From the NCBI GenBank assembly GCA_007570785.1, contig ML660201.1, positions 47,172,949-47,236,948 on the forward strand: a stretch of 64,000 nt of DNA, written 5' to 3'. The stretch comes from Antilocapra americana. Taxonomy: Eukaryota; Chordata; Mammalia; Artiodactyla; Antilocapridae. Numbering within the stretch: position 1 is the stretch's first letter; each line of letters begins with the position of its first letter. Positions 1-9,200 of this stretch are shown here, piece by piece. Below the pieces are notes generated by a model. The model searched no databases. It saw only the letters and a list, made by a program, of their open reading frames with translations, and was not told the origin of the DNA. The position numbers and the translations under genes are program-made.

Positions 1-134
1 GCATGGAAACCAACTCCAGTATTCTGGCCTGGAAAAATCCCCAAGGACAGAGGGGCCCGGTGGCCTGCAGTCCATGGAGTCACAAAGAGTCAGGCATGAC
101 TGAGCGACTAAGTGCAGCATAGCACACACACACA
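1..134 (+). mobile_element. Bov-tA/Bov-A2 SINE, 3' part
   Basis: The window opens inside a ruminant SINE. It has the typical tail: the segment ending in a CACAAAGAGTCAGGCATGAC-like block, then 'ACTGAGCGACTAA', then a short (CA)n tail near 120-134. It lies in a CELSR3 intron. The 5' part is outside the window. Confidence 0.8.
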
Positions 135-386
135 GTCCTACCCTTGTGTTCTTCTTTAAGTCATGGCTGTTCAAAATGGTCCCCAGACCTCTAGGAATTG
201 ACTGATAAGTGCCTGGGGCCCATCTGGGCTGGGGATTGGGTCTTCTCCATCCAGCGGTGCAGCCATGGTTGCCTCCTACCTGGTCCCTGCATCAGAGCTT
301 CCCCTGGGGTAGAGGAGAGTGCTGTGTTTGCCTCCCCAGTGAAGGGGTCCGGGCCCCAGGACTGATCGAGGGTCACCTGCCTTCAG

Positions 387-3280
387 GTGCGGCCGTGCGG
401 CTGTGTGACGAGGACCGGGGTTGGCTGGAGCCTGACCTCTTCAACTGTACCTCCCCCGCCTTCCGAGAACTCAATCTGCTGGTGAGACTGCCTGGACTTT
501 GTCCTGCACACAAGACTGGCCCCAGCAGTGGCCCTGGCCCATCTCCCCAGCCCCATGGTGGGCCCCACAAGTCATGCCCCACCCCTTGACATCCTGGGCT
601 TTTCCGTGTGGCCCTTTAATCTGACCAAACCCTTCTTCCCATGAGGCTTTTGAGAGTGACCCCCTCTGCTTTACCCGGCAGCTGGATGGCCTGGAGCTGA
701 ATAAGACAGTCCTGGACACGGTGGAGGCCAAGAAGCTGGCTCAGAGGCTGCGGGATGTGACTGGCCACACTGACCGCTACTTCAGCCAGGACGTCCGAGT
801 CACTGCCCGCCTCCTGGCCCACCTGCTGGCCTTTGAGAGCCACCAGCAGGGCTTTGGGCTGACAGCCACACAGGATGCCCACTTCAATGAGGTGGGGCTG
901 CACCCGGGGCTCCCGAGCCCCTGGCCCTGGACCCCCACCCCTCTGCTCAGGCCCTTCCTGATCCCCGGGAAGTGAAGCTCACGGGCTCTTTCTCCCACCT
1001 TGTCCGCTCCAGACCTACCCCCTGCCTACTGGCCCCCCCGCCCAGCACCTGGCCAGACCCCTCAGGCACGCCCTCATGTGTCCTCACCTGGCTGGGCCTT
1101 CTTTCACCTCCCTCCTCCCAGAATCTGCTGTGGGCCGGCTCTGCACTGCTTGCTCCAGAGACCGGGGACTTGTGGGCCGCGCTGGGGCAGCGGGCCCCTG
1201 GGGGCTCCCCAGGCAGCGCTGGGCTAGTGCAGCACCTGGAAGAGTACGCAGCCACGCTTGCGAGGAACATGGAACTCACGTACCTGAACCCTGTGGGGCT
1301 GGTGACACCCAACATCAGTATGTGGAGGGTGGGCTGGGGCAGGGGGCTGTGAACTCAGACCTGGAGGTCCGAGGGGTGGGGGCTATGGATGGCAACATTA
1401 GTGGCTAGAGACTGTGCTTGGCAGGGACACAGGCTCTGCGCTGGTAGCCAGGAGCCATATGGGTGGTGGGGCTTGGGTCCAGGGTCGGGGGAGGCAGGAG
1501 GGGGAGATCCCTCATAACAGGGCAGAGATCCTTGCTGGGTCTCACCCCTTTTCCTCCGGGGCAGTGCTCAGCATCGACCGCATGGAGCACCCCAGTCCCA
1601 CTCGGGGGACCCGTCGCTACCCTCGTTACCACAGCAACCTTTTCCGGGGCCAGGATGCCTGGGACCCTCACACACATGTGTTGCTGCCTTCCCAGGCTCC
1701 ACGGCTGTTCCCTGCTGAAGGTGAGAGGTCGCCCCCAGTCCAGGTCCCATTTCCCTGCCCCACCCCCGCCCAAAGCTGGACCCTGTGTGGCCCTCCTGTC
1801 ACTTATCCCCTTGCCCAGACCCTCCCCCTCACCACCAGTGACCTCTGACAGGCCTGGATACTCAGGATTCAGCCCTGGGGCCGTGAGTTCTTCACTGGTG
1901 CCTGCTCCCTGCACTCCCTGGTTCAGGACCCTCAGGGAAGAGATTCCCATGCTTGATGCTGGCTCCGGGTCAGAGCTGGGTCTGTGGGTGCTTGGGGGTC
2001 AGAGGTCACTGACAGTGGCTCCTCCCCCTTCTCTGGCAGTTCTGTCCGCCAGTGGCAACAGCATGGAAAACGCCACCACCACAAGCGTGGCCCCCCCACC
2101 AGCCCCTCCAGAGCCCGAGCCTGAGCCTGGGATCTCCATTGTCATCCTCCTGGTTTACCGCACCCTTGGGGGGCTGCTCCCTGCCCAGTTCCAGGCCGAG
2201 CGCCGGGGTGCCAGGTACAAGTAGAGTTACCCCCAGGCCCCTCACCCCTGGGCTGCCCGCATGCTCTGACCCAGCCATTTATGGGGGACCAACGAGCAGA
2301 TTCACCATCATCCAGAGACGCGCCTGGCCACACTCCTGCTCTGCGAGTCTCGTGCTGGGCTCCACCATGTCAATGTGTTTGGGGGAATAGATAGACACAG
2401 GGCCACAGCTGGGCCAGTCACAAAAAGGATACAGGAGCCAGCCAGGCAGGCAGACTGGCTGATGGAGATGGGATGACTGAAGGGGGCCAGCCAGGGGCGT
2501 GCAGGGAGACACACGGTCTATGGCTACTTAGGCTGCAGGCTCCAGTGTGCACGATGGGTCCAAAGCCCCTCAGCTGTAATTCTGCAGAACCAGGCCGTGG
2601 ACTCCTGGTGCTGAAGCCACTCAATGGAGGCTGACCGGGTTCTCAGAAACAACACCCAGCCCAGGCCGCCCCAAGCTCTGGGCAAGGGAAGACAGGGAGG
2701 TGGGTAGCCAGAGCTTGGGAAGGCCGGCAGCATCCAAGCCCAGGTGGGGTGTCTCCTCAGGGTTCCCCAGAACCCAGTTATGAACTCCCCGGTGGTCAGC
2801 GTGGCTGTGTTCCATGGACGCAACTTCCTACGGGGTGTCCTGGAGTCCCCGATCAGCTTGGAGTTCCGCCTGCTACAAACAGCGAATCGCAGCAAGGCCA
2901 TCTGCGTGCAGTGGGACCCTCCTGGCCCGTGAGGACCTCCACTCTGGAAACCCTTGGTCCCCCTGGTGGCCCCTGGGAGGCCCAGCCTGCCCCTGGGGCC
3001 CCCACCCATGCCCCTGTACACCCAGACCCATGAGGAATGTGGTTCCCCAACTCCAGGCACCCGTGGCCCCTCCCAGTGCCTCTCACAAACCCCTGCCTGG
3101 TGACGGGGCTCTCCCCCGAGGGGATGGTCGGTCTGACTGCGCTGTGGCCACAGGGCAGACCAGCACGGCTTGTGGACCGCACGGGACTGTGAGCTGGTGC
3201 ACAGGAACGGGTCCCACGCACGGTGTCGCTGCAGCCGGACGGGCACCTTCGGGGTCCTCATGGATGCCTCTCCCCGTGAG
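387..3280 (+). other. CELSR3: CELSR3 HRM end, GAIN domain and GPS motif
   Basis: The first eight exons shown encode the end of the HRM domain with an N-x-C/T site (FNCTSPAF), the GAIN autoproteolysis-inducing domain, and the GPS. The GPS runs from CVQWDPP (exon 2761-2928) through [15 protein letters not shown] to TGTFGVLMD (exon 3154-3280). The disulfide cysteines and tryptophans of a GPS are present. The cleavage tripeptide is not H-L-S/T but S-R-T, so self-cleavage is not expected; this is inference from the known GPS mechanism. Confidence 0.88.
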
Positions 3281-6200
3281 GTGGGGCTGGGTTCAGGGAG
3301 CTGAGGGAGTGGGAGGGTCAGAGGGCAGGGGTGCCTGGCAGCCCCTGTGACCCTCCCTGTCCCCGCAGCGGCTGGAGGGTGACCTGGAGCTGTTGGCGGT
3401 GTTCACACACGTGGTCATGGCGGTATCCGTGGCCGCACTGCTGCTGACTGCGGCCATCCTGCTGAGCCTGCGCAGCATTAAGTCCAACATGCGGGGGATC
3501 CATGCCAACGTGGCTGCTGCCCTGGGGGTGGCTGAGCTCCTGTTCCTGCTGGGGATCCACAGGACCCAAAACCAGGTGCAGGGGCCGAGTCGGGAGACCT
3601 GTGTCCTGCTGACCTCATGTGGCCCAGGAAGGTGGGGGGGGCCCAAGTGCAGGGTCAGAGATCAGGGTGCTCAGTCACTTTGGGGTGGGATGCTGGGGTA
3701 GGGTGCGGTGGTTAGGGGTTCAGAGGTCCTGATGCCCCCCTGACCCCCACCAGCTGCTGTGCACCGCAGTTGCCATCCTCCTGCACTACTTCTTCCTGGG
3801 CACCTTCGCGTGGCTCCTCGTGCAGGGGCTACACCTCTACCGCATGCAGATGGAGCCCCGCAATGTGGACCGTGGCGCCATGCGCTTCTATCACACCCTG
3901 GGCTGGGGCGTGCCTGCCGTGCTGCTGGGTGAGGGCCCCACTTCCTGGCCCGTCCAGGCCTGTGACCCCTGACCTCCGTCCATCACGTGGGCTGACCCCT
4001 GCCCCTAATCGTGACCCCAACCTCAGTCCCCCGTGGCACTTGTTCAGGGAGGAGCCTGCCCTGCCCCCACCCCAGCTTCTTCCCCGGTATGTGAGATGGT
4101 TGGTCAGCAGCTCTGGAACACACCCCCTCCGTCCTGTCCCTTCTCCCCTACAGGCCTGGCTGTTGGCCTGGATCCCGAGGGCTACGGGAACCCTGACTTC
4201 TGCTGGATCTCGATCCACGAGCCCCTCATCTGGAGCTTTGCAGGCCCTGTCATCCTTGTGCTCGTGGTGAGTACCCCCTACTCAGTGCCGCCTTGTGCTC
4301 CCCTCAGTGGGATGGGGTGGGAGGTGGCCCTGCAGCGGGTGTGGTGGTATCGGCCAAGGGGTGCCAGGTGGCAGTCTGCAGACTCCCTGGGCTCGGCCTC
4401 CTCTTTTGTTCCTGCCCGGCTGGCAAGGAGATGGGAGATGTGGGGTCACAGACTTGGTTGCTCTCCCTCCCTGTCTCTCTCCCCATCTCTATCTTTCCAT
4501 CCCTCTCTGCTTCCCTTTGATGGACTTCCCTTTATTGGACTTTGCCAACAAAGGTCCATCTAGTCAAGGTTATGATTTTTCTGGTAGTCATGTATGGATG
4601 TGAGAGTTGGACTATAAAGAAAGCTGAGTGCTGAAGAACTAATGCTTTTGAACTGTGGTGTTGAAGAAGACTCTTCAGAGTCCCTTGGACTGCAAGCAGA
4701 TCCAACCAGTCCATCCTAAAGGAAATCAGTCCTGAATATTCTTTGGAAGGACTGATGCTGAAGTTGAAACTCCAATACTTTGGCCACCTGATGCGAAGAG
4801 CTGACTCATTTGAAAAGACCCTGATGCTGGGAAGATTGAAGGCGGGAGGAGAAGGGGACAACGGAAGATGAGATGGTTGGATGGCATCACCATCTCAATG
4901 GACATGAGTTTGAGTAAACTCCAGGAGTTGGTGATGGACAGGGAGGCCTGGCGTGCTATAGTCCATGGAGTTGCAAAGAGTTGGACACGCCTGAGCAACT
5001 GAACTGAACTGCTTCCCTATCTCTGACTTTTCCTATGATTCTAAGCTCCTCTGTTTCTCCTTGGTTTTGATCTATGTATTGTGTGTGTGTGTCTGTGTCT
5101 ATCTGTATATATTTCTCATGGGTTCTGCCTCTCTCTCTGTGAGTCTTAATATCTTCTGTCCCTGTCTCTCTGTCTGTCTCTCACTCTCTCTGTCTCTCTC
5201 TGCCCTGCCCCTGATCCACATGTCTGGCCGTGGGTCCAGATGAACGGGACCATGTTTCTCCTCGCGGCCCGCATGTCCTGTTCCACTGGGCAGAGGGAGG
5301 CCAAGAAGACCTCTGTGCTGTGAGTTAGCTGGCTGGGGGAGTGGGGGATTCTCAGAATGGCAGCCCTCTCCTGGGTGGGTTTAGGGGGCTTCCCAGAGCA
5401 CCCTGGTTCAGGCTAGGCTCCAGATTCTGGGTAGGGGGATGAAGTCACCCTTCATCCCCTAGCCAGTGGTCCCTCTCTGGTACCCTTGCCTTACTCTGGC
5501 CCCACACGTCTGTCTCCACCCTGCTGTCTCTCCAGTCTCCCAAGGCCTGGATGGCTCACTTGGCCCTTTGCCTTGCGTGTTTCCAATGTGCCTTCCATGC
5601 TTTCTCTCATGCCCTGCCTCCCAATTCCAGTCAGCTTTCCCATGTCCCCTCGTGGCTCCCTGAGTACTCTCCTGATTCCGTCCGTGAACTCCAGATTCCT
5701 CTAGTGTCCTCCTGAGACCCCCACATTTCTGTGTGCTTTTCCTTCCCTCCATGTCCCCTGTGTGTCCTCCCACGTCTCCCACATGAGCCCTGCGTGAACC
5801 TCGCGTGTCCTGTGTCCTTTCACGTTTGCGGCAGGACCCTTCGCAGCTCCTTTCTGCTCCTTCTACTGATCACTGCCTCCTGGCTCTTTGGCCTCCTGGC
5901 GGTCAACCACAGCATCCTGGCCTTCCACTACCTCCACGCTGGACTCTGTGGGCTCCAGGTAACCCTGGCACCCCCTCCCTGACTCTGGACCAGATGGGGC
6001 TTCAGTAGGGTGAGGCCCCAGGCCTGGAGCTGATGCCCACCTGATGACTGCAGCTGACTGCTGCTGAGCCTGGACTGACCTTCAGTGCTGAGGCTCCTGG
6101 CTGCTTGCTGGTCCAATGACCTTTGCTGACTCCAGTCACTCATGACTTCTCAGTACTTCTGTTGACTCTCCCTGACTCCTTTACTGGGTCCCCCTGGGGA

Positions 6201-9200
6201 CTCCCCACTGCCTCACTCTCATCTGCAATGACTGATCCCACTTGCTGACCCTCAGTGACCTCCGCTGGCCCTCGCTGACCCCCTCACGACCCTGCTCTGA
6301 CCTCTTGAGGACCCTCACTGTCCCCTCTCTGATCCCCGCTGCCCTGCAGGGCCTGGTGGTATTGCTGCTCTTCTGTGTCCTGAATGCAGACGCGCGAGCT
6401 GCCTGGACACCGGCCTGTCTGGGCAGGAAGGCAGCGCCCGGTGAGGCCAGGCCAGCGCCTGGGACGGTGAGGGGCCCTCTAGGTGGAGGAGTCGGGGTGG
6501 GGGCCCCGGGAGGCCAGCGCTGGAGGCTTTCCCAGGCTGGCTCACGCGCCTGTCCCCTCCACCACCCAGGGGCCTGGCGCATACAACAACACAGCCCTCT
6601 TCGAGGAGAGTGGCCTCATCCGCATCACCCTTGGCGCCTCCACTGTCTCCTCGGTGAGCAGCGCCCGGTCCGGCCGGACCCAGGACCAAGACAGCCAGCG
6701 GGGCCGCAGCTACCTCAGGTGAGGGCAGGGGCTGCCTCGTGAGGGAGCACACGGCCCAGGGCTGGCATTACCGGGTCCTCGGGCTGGCTCCACTGGTCTT
6801 GGCCATCTGGGCTTCTGCTCTGCTGCCTCTGCCCCAGTGTCTTCTGCCACACACCCAGGGACACCTTCAGAGCCATCCCGTGTGCGGCTGGCTGGGTACT
6901 CACATGTGCCCCGCCTCCAGAGCACCCCTCTTTGATGAGGGCTCCTGCATTTCCAGGGACAACGTCCTGGTTCGACACGGCTCGGCTGCTGACCACACCG
7001 ACCATGGCCTTCAGGCTCACACTGGCCCCACTGACCTGGACGTGGCCATGTTCCATCGAGATGCTGGTGGAGGTGGGGGCCCAGGCCAGGGAGGAGGGAC
7101 ACAGAGGGCCTCTCCCCCATTCCCCTTTCCTTTGCCCCAAGTTGGGAGCAGCAGCTGACAGGGCTGGGGCAAGCTCCCCCAAGGTCCCAGTTCCAGGAAG
7201 CATCTACCCTCCCAGCCCTGGTTCTCCTGGCAAGTCCCAGCCCTCCTGTTCCTGCCCCCTACTCCAAGCTTGCCCCGAGTTCCCAGAGCCTTCCTCAAGA
7301 CCCCCACATCCCTCATCTCCCCGGGCCACTGCCGTGTGTTCCTCCTGACCTTCCCCATTCCAGGCGCAGACTCCGACTCTGACAGTGACCTATCCTTGGA
7401 GGAGGAGAGAAGTCTGTCCATCCCATCCTCAGAAAGTGAGGACAATGGCCGGACACGGGGCCGCTTCCAGCGTCCACTCCGCCGGGCAGCCCAGAGCGAG
7501 AGGCTCCTTACCCACCCCAAAGGTGATAGGATCCCTCTGACCCCATGGGTGACCAAGAGATACCCCATATTCCACTTGGGTGTGAACCCAGGAGCCCCAC
7601 TAGCCCCTGAAGATTCCTGGGACTGACTTTGGGGTCATCGTGGGGTGCCCCCACACTTCTCCCCGTCTAGCCTCCCAGCAGAGCTCTGCTGGCTAGAGAC
7701 CCAGGAGGGGCCAGGCAACAGACAAGCGAGGTTAGCGATGTTACAGGGTGACCTGTCACCCCTCCTCTTCCCTGAGGGTTGGGTTTCAGCCTGGTCTTCC
7801 TGACCCCTCAGCCATCAGGTTTCCCCTCCACCAGTCTCTGTCTGCCTCCAGTCAAGAGTAGGGGGAGCTTATCAGTACCTCACTCCCTGGATGGTTCCAT
7901 GGCTCTCTGAGAGACACCCTCCCATTTCTACTGCTGCTGCATGAGAAAAGCCCAGATCTCAGGCATCATTAGGGCTAGGGTGCCACTGAGTCTGGATCTC
8001 AGGAGTTGTGAGACCCTGAGGTGACTCTTGTAATCTACCCCGGCTCCGCAGACGTGGATGGCAATGACCTCCTGTCCTACTGGCCAGCCCTGGGGGAGTG
8101 CGAAGCTGCTCCCTGTGCCCTACAGACCTGGGGCTCCGAAAGGCGCCTGGGGCTGGACACCAGCAAGGACGCAGCCAACAATAACCAGCCGGACCTGGCC
8201 CTGACCAGTGGCGATGAAACCTCCTTGGGAGGGGCCCAACGCCAGAGAAAAGGTATGGAACCCTCAGGGTTTCCCTGGGGGTCCAGTGGTTAAGACTTCG
8301 CCTTCCATTGTAGGGAGTGTGCAGGTTTGATCCCTGGTTGGGAGAGCTAAGATCCTACATGCCTCGGCCGAAAAACCAAAACACAGAACAGAAGACTGAC
8401 TTTAGCCTGTGCTCCAGGGACCCTGGGAAGTGGCCAAGCCCTGAGCCAGAGGATTTCATCCTCTTAATCCAAACAGCCTCACAGCGACCCTGAGGGCTTG
8501 TCTCCCTCATCTAGAGGGTTCTGCTCCTCTATGCTGCTTCACAGTCCCATGGGACAGCCCCATTTTGGCCTGAGACTTGCTTGCCCCACAGAGACCCCAG
8601 GGGCCACTCTTGCCTTATCTCAAGGGATTCCTCCCTATCCTCCTGGAAGGTTTCTTTCCCCTGGTTATGCTTACCAGGAGCCCCAAGGGTTTGTCCCTGT
8701 CCCAGCTCAAGGGGAGTTTCTCTGCCTCCACTCCTGCGTCACCCCAGGGACTACTCCTGCCGCAACCCTGGGGATCCCTGTCCCTTTGACCCTGACCTGG
8801 GTGCTGGGTCATTGCCATGACCTGGCAGCTGCTCCTTTTCTGATCTTGGGAGGTGGTTTGCCCCTGCCTCCACAGCATGGGGCCCAGCCCTCTCCCGAGA
8901 CCGTGGATTACTGCCACCTCACTCTTAGCCCTGTCCTGCAACCTCTCTGCGATTCCCAGGAGCGGCCTCTGTACCCTCTCCCCAAACAGTTTCTGCCCCC
9001 AAGTCTGTGTCCCAGCGATCTCATAGGCTGCCGCATCCCTAGCCCCAGAGGAGTTCCTGGCCACCAGATATACACTCTGCCCTGCGTGTTCCTCCTGCAG
9101 GCATCCTGAAGAACCGGTTGCAGTACCCACTGGTGCCACAGACCCGGGGCGCCCCTGAATTGTCCTGGTGCCGTGCTGCCACTTTGGGCCACCGTGCCGT

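Larger units (their letters stand above)
3369..6466 (+). other. CELSR3: CELSR3 seven-transmembrane region
   Basis: Six exons (3369-3575, 3754-3928, 4154-4266, 5240-5319, 5835-5958, 6350-6466) carry hydrophobic helices in the adhesion-GPCR pattern. Helix 1 is in [20 protein letters not shown], helix 2 follows [17 protein letters not shown], helix 3 is in [19 protein letters not shown], helix 4 is in [15 protein letters not shown], helix 5 is in [12 protein letters not shown], helix 6 is in [19 protein letters not shown] and helix 7 is in [16 protein letters not shown]. The C-F-W-I-S pattern in extracellular loop 2 ([12 protein letters not shown]) holds the conserved loop cysteine. Confidence 0.93.

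Noticed and set aside
1463..2224. A 253-codon open frame on the plus strand.
   Set aside because: It fuses intron text with CELSR3 exons 1565-1720 and 2040-2214; the exon parts are explained by the spliced gene.
2524..3261. A 245-codon open frame on the minus strand.
   Set aside because: Antisense shadow of CELSR3 exons and introns, no domain and no promoter or poly(A) context.
4532..4998. Reverse-transcriptase-like peptide text.
   Set aside because: It is the dead 3' end of a BovB LINE, not a host gene.
8498..9109. A 200-codon open frame within CELSR3 sequence.
   Set aside because: It lies in the intron 8253-9100, has low-complexity P/S/L-rich content and derives from the decayed minisatellite; the true exon starts at 9101 in another frame.
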